In this document: in pieces, positions 26,900 through 34,945 of the stretch
Layout of the letters: the number at the start of each line of letters is the position of its first letter
Numbering within the stretch: the stretch's first letter is position 1
Source of the DNA: Hungatella effluvii
Lineage (GTDB): Bacteria > Bacillota > Clostridia > Lachnospirales > Lachnospiraceae
Assembly: GCF_003201875.1 (NCBI RefSeq)
Contig: NZ_QJKD01000004.1
Location: 186,001-250,000 of the forward strand
Reading direction: 5' to 3'
DNA: 64,000 nt
Made by a program: the position numbers and the translations under genes
The notes under the pieces: generated by a model
Database searches by the model: none
What the model saw: only the letters and a program-made list of their open reading frames with translations
What the model was told of the DNA's origin: nothing

Positions 26900-27949
26900 T
26901 TATTGGTTCTTTACCACATAGGAGAGAATTTCATCCGGGCTGATGCCGTAACGGATACTCTCTATGACGGTAATGATTTTCTGAATTTCCTCCTCCTTGA
27001 AATAGAGGTATGAATTCAGTGTGGCGATGGAATATGGATTCTTGCGGCTGGTGGCGCTGTAGATCTTGCCCAGCACTTCCTCGGCCAGCATTTCCAGCTC
27101 GGTATTATCCGATGAGTCCATGTCTTCCAGTCTGCCATAGTACGTCGTCTGCAATGCATGGAAAAATTCATCCAGCGTCCCGGCTTCCACAAGCTTTGTG
27201 ATCTGCTCCTTCTTTAAATGGAACTCGATGGGAATGAGCAGTGCGTAGATGTCTGCCGGCTGCAGGTTATAATATTTTTTTGAACGGTATATCCACTGAA
27301 TATTTAAAAGGTCCAGCTTGCTGCCGAAGCAGTCGGTGAGGAGCTTCTGTTCTTTTCGGGAAAGATATTTTCCCTTGACCTTCCAGATGGTTTTGAAATA
27401 CAAAAGATCCAGATGGATCTCGTAATCAAACAGGGAAGGATGTTCCACGTCATCCAAATGGGTCAGCAAATCGTAATAGATGGACCCGTCTAAATTGGAG
27501 ATAAATTCCTGTACGCTTCCCGACGAGGAAAGCCTTATTAAATCAAGCTTTGAATGCTTCTCGAAAAAGTCCTGGAATACCGATAAGTCTATTTCAGGCT
27601 TCTGGTGGCCCAGTGCATTGCGGAAGCATTTCTTCAGGATATCGATCTCGTAGTGCATGAAATACAAATCCAGGAATTTGCGCTGCGAAAGGTTTGCAAA
27701 ACGATAAAGCTTTGCAAAATCCTGGTATTGAGACAGAATCAGACGCTGTTCGATGGCGCCGCGGTGCAGCTCGACTCCCTCCAGGTTGGAAAAAATCATG
27801 CCGTAAGCGGGCAGCCGCCGTAAATATTCCACGGCGTCGGATACTGATTCAAGCGTGGACATCTCGCCGAACTGGCGGTCGGTGATCAGATGGCTCTCCA
27901 TGGCCCGGACCTTGGTAGTGATGCCGCTGTAGGATAGCAGGCCTCCCAT
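26900..27949 (-). CDS. atpC: V/A-type ATPase subunit C
   Basis: 349 residues. Funnel-shaped all-helical subunit that seats the central shaft on the membrane rotor. The N-terminal SGITTKVRAMESHLITDRQF and the repeated three-lobed helical pattern fit the family. Sixteen bases upstream of subunit I. Confidence 0.88.
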   Translation of the reverse strand: MGGLLSYSGITTKVRAMESHLITDRQFGEMSTLESVSDAVEYLRRLPAYGMIFSNLEGVELHRGAIEQRLILSQYQDFAKLYRFANLSQRKFLDLYFMHYEIDILKKCFRNALGHQKPEIDLSVFQDFFEKHSKLDLIRLSSSGSVQEFISNLDGSIYYDLLTHLDDVEHPSLFDYEIHLDLLYFKTIWKVKGKYLSRKEQKLLTDCFGSKLDLLNIQWIYRSKKYYNLQPADIYALLIPIEFHLKKEQITKLVEAGTLDEFFHALQTTYYGRLEDMDSSDNTELEMLAEEVLGKIYSATSRKNPYSIATLNSYLYFKEEEIQKIITVIESIRYGISPDEILSYVVKNQ

Positions 27950-27953
27950 ATGA

Positions 27954-28265
27954 TCACTCCTTTGTCATTTTTTTAAATAGTTCCTCCACATATTCTGTGT
28001 GATGTTCCTGATAACGTTGTTCCATTGCGCGAAGGACGTTCTGGGAATCGTTCCGCTGTTTTTCAAGACGTTCGTTCATCTCGATCTCCATTCTGGCACG
28101 TAGTTTTTCAATCCGTTTATTCGTCTCGGCTTCCAGCTGAGCGTCAAAAGCTGCCGTCCGTTCTTCCATCTCTTTGGCAAATGCTTTCTTGCGTTCATTG
28201 GCATCCTCCATGATGGCGGTAGCAGCAGATTCGATCTCGGATATCTTTTCAATAACAGTATCCAT
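27954..28265 (-). CDS. V/A-type ATPase subunit G/H (peripheral stalk)
   Basis: 103 residues, nearly all one charged coiled coil (ERKKAFAKEMEERTAAFDAQ, then ERLEKQRNDSQ). This length and first-gene position match the G/H-type stalk partner of subunit E. GAGGAGGG precedes the ATG. It starts the nine-gene operon G-C-I-K-F-E-A-B-D. Confidence 0.8.
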   Translation of the reverse strand: MDTVIEKISEIESAATAIMEDANERKKAFAKEMEERTAAFDAQLEAETNKRIEKLRARMEIEMNERLEKQRNDSQNVLRAMEQRYQEHHTEYVEELFKKMTKE

Positions 28266-28485
28266 ATATTGCCCTCCTCTAATTATTATAAAACTCGTAA
28301 ATGCACAAGTTTCAACTTATAATCATACTACAAATTTAAAAATTTTCCATAGTAATTTTAGAAATAGGACATTAAAAATTATGGAAATTCAATATTTTTT
28401 AACTTTCTTGATCAAAAATTATCAATTTCTTGCTTTTATGAAAAAAAATGGTGCACAAAAAACGGCGGCGATAGTACTTTTTAAA
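28266..28485 (-). promoter_or_regulatory. AT-rich upstream region of the V-ATPase operon
   Basis: Very AT-rich, with no gene. A possible minus-strand promoter is TTGAAA, 19-nt spacer, TATAAT (28290-28285), but the spacing is long and the leader would be very short. Nothing else recognisable is seen. Confidence 0.35.
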
Positions 28486-28542
28486 ATATAAAAGACCGCG
28501 GTGCGGACAGTGCCGTCATAAGACGTCTGTCCGCATCGCGGT
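28486..28542 (-). terminator. Terminator of the SH3-domain gene
   Basis: ACCGCGGTGCGGACAG pairs with CTGTCCGCATCGCGGT, and the minus strand continues with CTTTTATATTTT. It lies about 60 bp after the stop of the SH3 gene. Confidence 0.8.
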
Positions 28543-28600
28543 TCTAAACATTCGTTTTTCGCGGAGTGATTGATCGTACCGTGAATCTGTGATTAAAATA

Positions 28601-29581
28601 TTACTGGGCTGCAGTTGTCGCTTCTGTCCCGGCATCTGACTGCTGAGGCGCTTCCTCTGCGGCCAGATACTTACTGGATACATAGGCCTGCCTGCCCTCG
28701 AACATAATGACCGCCCAATCCTGATCATGGGCCTGGACGTATTCGACCACTGTCCCGGGAACCAGTGTTCCTAATACTGCGCCGGTCTGTGAAGGTTCCG
28801 CTCTGACGTTCAGTCTGGGGCTGGCCGTGGTCTTATAAATCTTCGGAGTTTCCGTCGATGGCTCCGGTTCTGTCGCCGGTTCCGGCGCTACAGTCGCTTC
28901 GGTGGTAACTTCCGGAGAAGTGGACGGAGCGCTTGTCTCCTTCTTATCATCCTTGCCGCCGAAAAGCTTGAAGAGTCCCATGGCTGCCAGAACGATAACG
29001 AGAATAATCAGAAAAATCACTGCCGGTCTCAACAGATCGTAGGGATCAAATCCTTTTTTCTTTGAGCGCCGCCTGCTCCGGTTTGCCGAAGACGGTCTCT
29101 GGCTGCTTCGCTGACCGCTTCTCTGGGGAGATGAACTCCTCTGGCCGGTGCTTCTCTGAGCCGGCTGTGCGGATCTTGCCGCAGGCCGCTGCTGTGGCTT
29201 GGTGGGTGTGGTACTGCGGCGTCTGCCGCTATAGATATTTGCAAAGGCAGCAGCTTCCTGGGAAAGAAGCTGATACGCTTCATTCGCATCATAAGGGCTG
29301 TCATTACCATCATGAACAGCTTTGTTGCCAAGTACCCGAATTCTGTGATAGTGGTCTTTTGTGGCCTGGGATATCCAGTGGCCTTCAAACAACTGATCGA
29401 TGCTGTCCGCCAGATCCCCATCTACAATCAAAGCCTTCTCTCCAAGGCAGTTTACCATAAATTCCAGTGCCTGGCGGGATTTGATCATGGCCAGATTATA
29501 CTGCTTCTGGCCGATGAGACGTTCTGCCTCCCGGACACTTTGCTGGACCCTTGTCCAGTTGTTGTTGTCTGTAGTTCCCAT
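28601..29581 (-). CDS. DUF4145-like/membrane/SH3b protein
   Basis: 326 residues from ATG 29581, chosen for its AAAGGAGGAAGC ribosome site. The N-terminal 120 residues are a helical HEPN/DUF4145-like domain (SRQALEFMVNCLGEKA, then HRIRVLGNKAVHDG). A Ser/Arg/Pro-rich linker follows (about 130-190), then one membrane helix (LRPAVIFLIILVIVLAAMGLF) and an acidic Thr/Glu/Pro linker. The C-terminal SH3b domain (PRLNVRAEPSQTGAVLGTL) is probably outside the cell and may bind wall peptides. The Ser/Arg/Pro linker would be cytoplasmic. Function is unknown. Confidence 0.75.
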   Translation of the reverse strand: MGTTDNNNWTRVQQSVREAERLIGQKQYNLAMIKSRQALEFMVNCLGEKALIVDGDLADSIDQLFEGHWISQATKDHYHRIRVLGNKAVHDGNDSPYDANEAYQLLSQEAAAFANIYSGRRRSTTPTKPQQRPAARSAQPAQRSTGQRSSSPQRSGQRSSQRPSSANRSRRRSKKKGFDPYDLLRPAVIFLIILVIVLAAMGLFKLFGGKDDKKETSAPSTSPEVTTEATVAPEPATEPEPSTETPKIYKTTASPRLNVRAEPSQTGAVLGTLVPGTVVEYVQAHDQDWAVIMFEGRQAYVSSKYLAAEEAPQQSDAGTEATTAAQ

Positions 29582-29740
29582 ATGCTTCCTCCTTTGCAAA
29601 AAACGATCGTATACCAATATACAGATATTATACTAGATTATCTGTAATTGTGCACCTATTATTTTGAAGTTTTTTATTTGTAAGAGAAAAGTAAAAAATA
29701 ACCCAAAGCCATAATAAATCCCCTTCAAAAGAGACCGCAC

Positions 29741-29770
29741 TTGCGTTCGAATCGTATTCTATGGTACAAT
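29741..29770 (+). promoter_or_regulatory. Probable promoter of trmB
   Basis: TTGCGT at 29741-29746, an 18-nt spacer and TACAAT at 29765-29770, about 27 nt before the GGAGG ribosome site. Confidence 0.5.
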
Positions 29771-29809
29771 CAGAACGAAAAAATTAAACAGGTACTGGAG
29801 GATATGAAT

Positions 29810-30454
29810 ATGAGATTACGCCATATTCCAGGCTCGGAGGAAGAGATCGCAAACAGCCCTTACGTGGTTTCAAACCCGGAAGAGAAGAAGGGGCGCTGGA
29901 GCGAGGTCTTTGGTAATGAAAATCCAATTGAAATAGAAGTAGGCATGGGAAAAGGACGGTTTATTATGGAACTGGCGTCCAAAAATCCCGGGATCAATTA
30001 TGTGGGCATTGAGCGGTACTGCAGCGTCCTGCTGAGAGGAATCCAGAAACGCCAGGAGATGGAGCTTTCCAATATCTTCTTTATGTGTGTGGATGCGAGA
30101 GAGCTTTCTGATATTTTCGCTCCGGGCGAGGTAAAGAAGATTTATCTTAATTTTTCCGATCCATGGCCCAAGGACCGCCACGCGAAGAGGCGTCTGACAT
30201 CGGAACCGTTTATGGAAGTGTATGATAAGATTCTGGCCCCGGATGGTGTCGTGGAGTTTAAGACGGACAACCGCGGACTGTTTGACTATTCCCTGGAATC
30301 CGTGCCTGCGGCCGGATGGGACATCAGAGAGTATACGTACGACTTACACCATTCCGACATGGCAGAGGGAAATATCATGACGGAATATGAAGAAAAGTTT
30401 TCTTCCATGGGGAACGCCATATTCAAGCTGGTTGCGGAACGAAAAAGGAAGTAA
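29810..30454 (+). CDS. trmB: tRNA (guanine-N7-)-methyltransferase
   Basis: 214 residues from ATG 29810 (GGAGG spaced 8 nt; ATG 29804 is too close). It methylates G46 in the variable loop of tRNAs using S-adenosylmethionine. The SAM motif is IEIEVGMGKGRFI, and family signatures are NYVGIERYCSV, YLNFSDPWPKDRHAKRRL and the C-terminal EFKTDNRGLFDYSL plus TEYEEKF. Length is typical. A short gene and tRNA-Lys follow. Confidence 0.95.
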   Translation: MRLRHIPGSEEEIANSPYVVSNPEEKKGRWSEVFGNENPIEIEVGMGKGRFIMELASKNPGINYVGIERYCSVLLRGIQKRQEMELSNIFFMCVDARELSDIFAPGEVKKIYLNFSDPWPKDRHAKRRLTSEPFMEVYDKILAPDGVVEFKTDNRGLFDYSLESVPAAGWDIREYTYDLHHSDMAEGNIMTEYEEKFSSMGNAIFKLVAERKRK

Positions 30455-30531
30455 CCGGGAAAAAGGGACTGGCACGCCGGAGACCGCCTGTCATATAATG
30501 GAGTTAACAGGATATGACAGGAGCGGTCCAT

Positions 30532-30684
30532 ATGGGAATGAAAGACAAGGTAACCGTAAAACTTCTCCAGGCGACAAGCGATAAGACGGAGCTCAACAAG
30601 AAGGCACTGCAATGGAAGAAATCCTTCGTGGAAGTGAACAAAACTCTCGGTACTTCCTCCCCTAAAAAGAAGAAAAATAAATAA
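30532..30684 (+). CDS. Small basic protein of unknown function
   Basis: 50 residues from ATG 30532, preceded by AGGAG spaced 8 nt; an in-frame ATG at 30514 is possible. The product is strongly basic with a Lys-rich tail (SSPKKKKNK) and a Leu/Val-containing N-terminal half (KVTVKLLQATSDKTELNKKA). A TATAAT lies at 30494-30499. I recognise no family. Its position between trmB and tRNA-Lys and its charge suggest RNA or ribosome association, but this is a guess. Confidence 0.55.
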   Translation: MGMKDKVTVKLLQATSDKTELNKKALQWKKSFVEVNKTLGTSSPKKKKNK

Positions 30685-30720
30685 TTATGAAAGAGTTGTA
30701 AATTTTTTGTAAAAAAGGGG

Positions 30721-30749
30721 TTGACTTTTGTCAAACGCAGTTATATAAT
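30721..30749 (+). promoter_or_regulatory. Promoter of tRNA-Lys
   Basis: TTGACT at 30721-30726, 17-nt spacer, TATAAT at 30744-30749; a near-consensus promoter about 42 nt before the tRNA. Confidence 0.85.
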
Positions 30750-30791
30750 AACACACGTGTCACCGAGACAGGCACACAAAACTGAAGAGAA

Positions 30792-30864
30792 GCGCCTTTA
30801 GCTCAGTTGGTAGAGCAGTAGACTCTTAATCTATTTGTCCAGGGTTCGAGTCCCTGAAGGCGCA
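30792..30864 (+). tRNA. tRNA-Lys (anticodon CTT)
   Basis: A full cloverleaf: acceptor GCGCCTT/AAGGCGC, D arm GCTC...GAGC, anticodon stem GTAGA/TCTAT with loop CTCTTAA, and T arm CAGGG-TTCGAGT-CCCTG. Discriminator A; the CCA end is not encoded. Reads the AAG codon. Confidence 0.97.
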
Positions 30865-30931
30865 CGAAAAAGTTCCGATTTTGCAGACAGAGAGTTGCGG
30901 GGTTGGGGCTTTTATTTCGATTTAAAGATGA

Positions 30932-30977
30932 ATGCCGGCAGCGTTATGGAGTATTGCAAAACGTGCCGGCTGTTTTT
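30932..30977 (+). terminator. Probable terminator after tRNA-Lys
   Basis: GCCGGCA pairs with TGCCGGC across a long loop, followed by TGTTTTT. Confidence 0.5.
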
Positions 30978-31001
30978 ATGCAATAGAAAGTGTCCTGTTA
31001 C

Positions 31002-31018
31002 AAAAAAGCCCTTCGGGC
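31002..31018 (-). terminator. Terminator of the LacI regulator gene
   Basis: On the minus strand GCCCGAAGGGC is followed directly by six T residues, 29 bp after the stop codon. Confidence 0.75.
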
Positions 31019-31046
31019 AGGAAGCGGGACTCTTATTTTCCAAAAA

Positions 31047-32042
31047 TCAGCTGCTTTCCCTCTCCACCAGCGATGCAGAGAACACCAGATGCTGCACGCT
31101 CGGTTTATTATCGGAAGGCGCTTCAATCTCATCGATGACCATATGTGTCGCTTTTTCGCCCATCTCGTGGGCGGGAATCTCCAGCGATGTCATGGTCGTC
31201 TCTAAGAGTCCGCCAATGGAGTGACCGGTTAGGCTTACCAGCCGGATCTGCTCCGGAACGCGGATTTTTCTGTCTTTTAAGGCGCGGATCGCCGCCATCC
31301 CCTGAATATCCACGGCCGCCATGATGGCGTCCAGATCCGGATTCTGATTCAGAAGATCTTCTGTACACTGATACCCGTATTCAAAATTATTGCCCGGCAT
31401 CGGAGAAGTGGCGCAGGTTTCTGTCAGCCCCAGCTCTTCCATGGCCCGGTGATAGCCGTTATAGCGCTCCCGGTAGGGCGCAAGGCTTGTGGTGCCGTTG
31501 ATCAGGCCGATTTCCCGGCAGCCCCTGGAATAGAGGTATCTGACGGTGTCGTAGCCGCAGGCGTCGTAATCGGCAATGACGCTGCTGATGGTGCCTTCTT
31601 GCTTCCGGACGATCTGGGTCACTGCAATGCCTCCGGCGTGGATATCCCGCAGGAGGTGGCCGTTACGCCCTGTACCGGCTATGATAATGCCATCTACGAA
31701 ACCATTGCGCAGGCGGTTTAAACACTCTTTCTCGATGACCGGGTCATCCTCCGTGTGACAGATGAGCGTCGCATATCCCAGCTTTCGGGATTCCGATTCG
31801 ATACTCTGGGTAATATCGGCGAACAGCGTTAAATGAAGGCGGGGAACGACGACGCCTATGGTATGGCGTTTTCCCTGACGCAGTCCCTGGGCGAGAACGT
31901 TGGGCTGATAGCTTAATTCCTTCACGGCCGCGAAGATCCGGGCCTTTGTATCCGGATGGACATAGGAAGTATTGTTCAGCGCCCGGGAAACCGTGCTTAC
32001 ATCGACACATGCCAGTCTTGCAACATCTTTTAAAGTAGCCAT
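31047..32042 (-). CDS. LacI-family transcriptional regulator
   Basis: 331 residues from ATG 32042 (AAGGATTG upstream). Helix-turn-helix at 1-25 (MATLKDVARLACVDVSTVSR with ALNN following), then the hinge and a periplasmic-binding-protein-like effector domain (IGVVVPRLHLTLFADI..., DGIIIAGTG, GCREIGLINGT). It probably senses a small catabolite and represses genes. It diverges from the DapA-like gene with two matching palindromes in between, so autoregulation and control of that operon are the natural inference. The effector is unknown. Confidence 0.9.
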   Translation of the reverse strand: MATLKDVARLACVDVSTVSRALNNTSYVHPDTKARIFAAVKELSYQPNVLAQGLRQGKRHTIGVVVPRLHLTLFADITQSIESESRKLGYATLICHTEDDPVIEKECLNRLRNGFVDGIIIAGTGRNGHLLRDIHAGGIAVTQIVRKQEGTISSVIADYDACGYDTVRYLYSRGCREIGLINGTTSLAPYRERYNGYHRAMEELGLTETCATSPMPGNNFEYGYQCTEDLLNQNPDLDAIMAAVDIQGMAAIRALKDRKIRVPEQIRLVSLTGHSIGGLLETTMTSLEIPAHEMGEKATHMVIDEIEAPSDNKPSVQHLVFSASLVERESS

Positions 32043-32082
32043 AAGATCAATCCTTTTCCGTTTGTTTTTGCAGAATATTATA

Positions 32083-32096
32083 TACAATCGTTTGCC
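32083..32096. promoter_or_regulatory. Candidate LacI-family operator A
   Basis: TACAATCGTTTGCC, a pseudo-palindrome centred on CG with CAA...TTG half sites. It lies 41 bp upstream of the regulator start, just upstream of a TATAAT on the minus strand. It shares the core with operator B. Confidence 0.6.
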
Positions 32097-32325
32097 TATA
32101 ATAACAATATAGTACAGATTAAAGCGGAATACAAGCGAAATGCAGGAGAAATACGAAAGAATTACGGGGGAAGAACTAAATCTCCTTCCTTTAAGCGTAG
32201 CGTGGCCTGTTTTATAAAAAAGGCAGTAATTATGCACAAAAAATGTGAACATAAACAAAATATACTATGCTTTATGCAAATATTTGTAGGCCGTATGCAA
32301 TAAATTGCAGGTCAGACCATATCTA

Positions 32326-32354
32326 TTGACCACCGCATTGCGGTATGGTATAAA
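32326..32354 (+). promoter_or_regulatory. Promoter of the DapA-like/Nramp-like operon
   Basis: TTGACC at 32326-32331, 17-nt spacer, TATAAA at 32349-32354. The predicted start lies just before operator B. Confidence 0.75.
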
Positions 32355-32367
32355 GGAGCTACAGACA

Positions 32368-32381
32368 TACAAACGATTGCA
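32368..32381. promoter_or_regulatory. Candidate LacI-family operator B
   Basis: TACAAACGATTGCA; its reverse complement TGCAATCGTTTGTA shares the 10-base core CAATCGTTTG with operator A. It sits about 8 bp downstream of the predicted start of transcription, a classic blocking position. Confidence 0.65.
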
Positions 32382-32466
32382 TAAACGAAGCTGAAACACC
32401 AGCGCGCGATGGTGAAGTAGATTTCGGGGCAGACCGCTGTGTCAGATGACATTCAAATTGAATAAA

Positions 32467-32526
32467 CAGATTGAATAAGCAGATTGGAAAAACAGATTAA
32501 AAAAGGCAGATTGAATAAAACAGATC
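32467..32526 (+). repeat. Degenerate CAGATTGAATAA tandem repeat in the leader
   Basis: Five CAGAT units with a 13-15 nt period (CAGATTGAATAAG, CAGATTGGAAAAA, CAGATTAAAAAAGG, CAGATTGAATAAAA, CAGATC). They lie between operator B and the ribosome site of the DapA-like gene. Role unknown. Confidence 0.6.
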
Positions 32527-32557
32527 AGGCTTATAAAATGAGAAGGAGATTAGAATT

Positions 32558-33529
32558 ATGGCAAAAGTAAAAAATTTTAAAACAGTTTTCCCGGCAGTAT
32601 CCGTACCTTTAAATGACGACTATACAATCAATGAACCGGAGTTCCGTGCTTACCTCCGTTGGATGAAGACTTTCTATAATAAAGGAATCCAGGGGCTGGT
32701 GTGTAACGGCCATACAGGCGAGATCACAGGCCTTTCCCGTGCGGAGCGGAAGCGTGTGGTTGAAATATGCAGCGAGGAATGCGGCGATATTATGACCATC
32801 ATCTCCGGAATCAACTGCGAGAACACCATAGAATCCATTGAGATGGCAAAGGAAGCGAAGGAAGCCGGAGCGGACGGAATCCTGTTGATGCCCCCTCACA
32901 TGTGGCTGCGCTTTGGTATGAATGCGGACGCACCGTTTGAGTATGTGAAGGACGTGGCAGAGGGCGCGGATATCGATATCATTATTCACCTCTATCCGGC
33001 CACCAGCAAGGCATTCTATCCGGTCGAGACACTGATTAAAATGTGTAAGGAAATCGATCACGTAAAATGCATCAAGATGGGAACCCGTGTTACCTCTATC
33101 TATGAGCACGACGTTCGCCTCCTTCGTCAGGAGTGCCCGGATATCTCTCTGATTACATGTCATGATGAGACGCTCTGTGTCAGCTGGTTCCCGGGAATGG
33201 ACGGCGCATTAATCGGCTTTGCAGGCTGTGTGCCGGAGATCATCTGCCCGGCCCGCGAGGTATTCGCCAATCCGGAAAAGCACACATTAAAAGAGGCCCA
33301 GGACTGGTCCGACCGGATCTATCACATTTCACAGGCCATTTACGGCGGCGGCCAGCCATCCGGCGAGGCTCATGCACGGCTGAAAGAGGCACTCGTACAG
33401 CGCGGCATATTCTCCAGCGGCTTAATGCGTAAGCCGGTGCTCCCGCTGAACCAGGAAGAGAAGGACTGGATCGCGCTGGGACTTAAGAACAGCGGCATGG
33501 AAAAAGTGGACATGAGCCAGTTTCAGTAA
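32558..33529 (+). CDS. Dihydrodipicolinate synthase family aldolase/lyase
   Basis: 323 residues, slightly longer than DapA (about 290). TIM-barrel Schiff-base enzyme: Lys173 in KCIKMGT and Tyr146 in HLYPATS match the catalytic pair of the family. The substrate loop reads GHTGE rather than GTTGE. Because the family covers DHDP synthase, N-acetylneuraminate lyase and keto-deoxy sugar acid enzymes, the reaction is not assigned. Its LacI regulator and neighbouring transporter, permease and amidohydrolase point to catabolism, not lysine synthesis. AAGGAGATTAGAATT precedes the ATG. Confidence 0.88.
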   Translation: MAKVKNFKTVFPAVSVPLNDDYTINEPEFRAYLRWMKTFYNKGIQGLVCNGHTGEITGLSRAERKRVVEICSEECGDIMTIISGINCENTIESIEMAKEAKEAGADGILLMPPHMWLRFGMNADAPFEYVKDVAEGADIDIIIHLYPATSKAFYPVETLIKMCKEIDHVKCIKMGTRVTSIYEHDVRLLRQECPDISLITCHDETLCVSWFPGMDGALIGFAGCVPEIICPAREVFANPEKHTLKEAQDWSDRIYHISQAIYGGGQPSGEAHARLKEALVQRGIFSSGLMRKPVLPLNQEEKDWIALGLKNSGMEKVDMSQFQ

Positions 33530-33530
33530 T

Positions 33531-33569
33531 CAGTAATGAAATCCAGTAATAAAATCCAGTAATAAAATC
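33531..33569 (+). repeat. Three 13-bp tandem repeats after the DapA-like stop
   Basis: CAGTAATGAAATC followed by two exact copies of CAGTAATAAAATC. The CAGTAAT motif also covers the stop codon of the gene (33524-33530), so the array looks like slippage-expanded 3' sequence. Confidence 0.8.
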
Positions 33570-33606
33570 CGGTTGTAAAATCAGAGAAGCGAAAGGATTA
33601 TAAAAA

Positions 33607-33634
33607 GGCGGCACCGGAAGCAGCCGGCGCCGCC
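33607..33634 (+). other. Intercistronic hairpin
   Basis: GGCGGC-ACCGG pairs with CCGG-CGCCGCC, followed by CTTTAT and then the AGGAGAGG ribosome site of the Nramp-like gene. It could reduce read-through or protect the upstream message. Confidence 0.5.
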
Positions 33635-33656
33635 CTTTATCAGGAGAGGTGAAAAT

Positions 33657-34904
33657 ATGGGGGAAGAATTTGACCAGACAAAAGTCAAAAAAGCATCAAT
33701 TCTGGAACTGTTAAAACGTATTGGTCCGGGTATCATTCTGGCGGGGGTTGTAATCGGACCCGGCAATATAACGACATCTGCAATGCTGGGCTCCAACTAT
33801 GGGTATTCCATGATATGGCTGGTGGTTCCCATCGCATTTATGGGAATCACATTTATGCTCACGACATACCGGATCTCCATGCTTACAGGAATGCCGGTAA
33901 TCCATGCAATCCGCCATTACTATGGAAAAGGGGCGGCGGTTATCGTCGGCATGGCCACATTTTTTGCGTGCCTGTTCTTTACGATGGGAAATATCACAGG
34001 ATCGGGAGCCGGTATGAACCTCATCTTCGGAATGAACTGGAAGCTGGGCTCTCTTATTATGATAGCCATTATTCTGGTGTGTTATTTCACCAAAGGGGTT
34101 TATTCCAAAGTGGAAAAGCTGATCACGCTGTGTATTCTGGGAATGATTATCTGCTTTTATGCCACGCTGACGGCCACGGGCGGACCGGCATGGGGAGAGC
34201 TTGGCAGGGGGCTTACCCACTGGAAGATCGCGGAGGGCAGCCTCACTACGGCGCTGGCCTACATAAGCACCAACGCGGCCATCACAGCGGGCATTTACGG
34301 AACGTATCTGGGCGTTGAAAAGAAGTGGAAAAAAGAAGATTTGTTCAACGGAATCATGCTCGCTGACGCCATCGCCCATGTGGCCGCCGTCATCCTGATA
34401 TCAGGGGCAATCGTTTTAGTCGGCGCGATTGTACTGCATCCGACAGGAACGGCAATCAAGGCTCCGGCCCAGCTTGGCGATCTGCTCATTCCATTTTTAG
34501 GCAAAGCCGCGCCGGTCGTCATGGGGATTGCGCTGCTGGCAGCAGGATTTTCCTCACTGCTTGGTAATACGCAGCGCGGCATGGTGCTGCTTGCCGCCGG
34601 GATCGATAAGCCGGTGGGGCTGGAGACGAAGTTTATCCGCTGGGGCTGCCTCCTTTGCATCGCTTTTGCGGCAGTCATCTGTTACAGCTACGGCGGTTCC
34701 CCCACTCAGCTGATCTTTATTGCCAATATTGCAACCGCGGTCGCTACGCCGTTTGGCGGATTCTTCGTCTGCCGGCTGATTTTCCGCAAAGACGTTAATG
34801 CCGGATTAAAGACTCCGCGGGTACTTCAGATCTGTATGGTGATCAGCTACGCTTTCGCCCTGATCATGACAGGCTCCGCTCTCTGGAAGATGTTCTTTTT
34901 GTAG
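33657..34904 (+). CDS. Nramp-fold transporter lacking canonical metal ligands
   Basis: 415 residues, about eleven membrane helices, Nramp/SLC11-like. The helix-1 motif is GPGN (Gly34, Asn37) where canonical metal transporters have DPGN with a metal-binding Asp. The canonical helix-6 MPH motif is absent; the corresponding stretch reads AYISTNAAITAGIYG. Helix 1 is otherwise typical (LKRIGPGIILAGVVIGPGN). Substrate is therefore unlikely to be a divalent metal bound in the usual way. Since it is the second gene after a DapA-family enzyme, an organic substrate is possible. AGGAGAGGTGAAAAT precedes the ATG. Confidence 0.8.
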   Translation: MGEEFDQTKVKKASILELLKRIGPGIILAGVVIGPGNITTSAMLGSNYGYSMIWLVVPIAFMGITFMLTTYRISMLTGMPVIHAIRHYYGKGAAVIVGMATFFACLFFTMGNITGSGAGMNLIFGMNWKLGSLIMIAIILVCYFTKGVYSKVEKLITLCILGMIICFYATLTATGGPAWGELGRGLTHWKIAEGSLTTALAYISTNAAITAGIYGTYLGVEKKWKKEDLFNGIMLADAIAHVAAVILISGAIVLVGAIVLHPTGTAIKAPAQLGDLLIPFLGKAAPVVMGIALLAAGFSSLLGNTQRGMVLLAAGIDKPVGLETKFIRWGCLLCIAFAAVICYSYGGSPTQLIFIANIATAVATPFGGFFVCRLIFRKDVNAGLKTPRVLQICMVISYAFALIMTGSALWKMFFL

Positions 34905-34945
34905 TCATGAGAGACAGTCTGTGGGATGACGGGAATCTATAATAG

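Noticed and set aside
32558..33529. Calling the lyase dapA
   Set aside because: The GHTGE loop, the extra length and the catabolic context argue against lysine biosynthesis.
33657..34904. Calling the transporter mntH
   Set aside because: The metal-binding Asp and Met motifs are missing.
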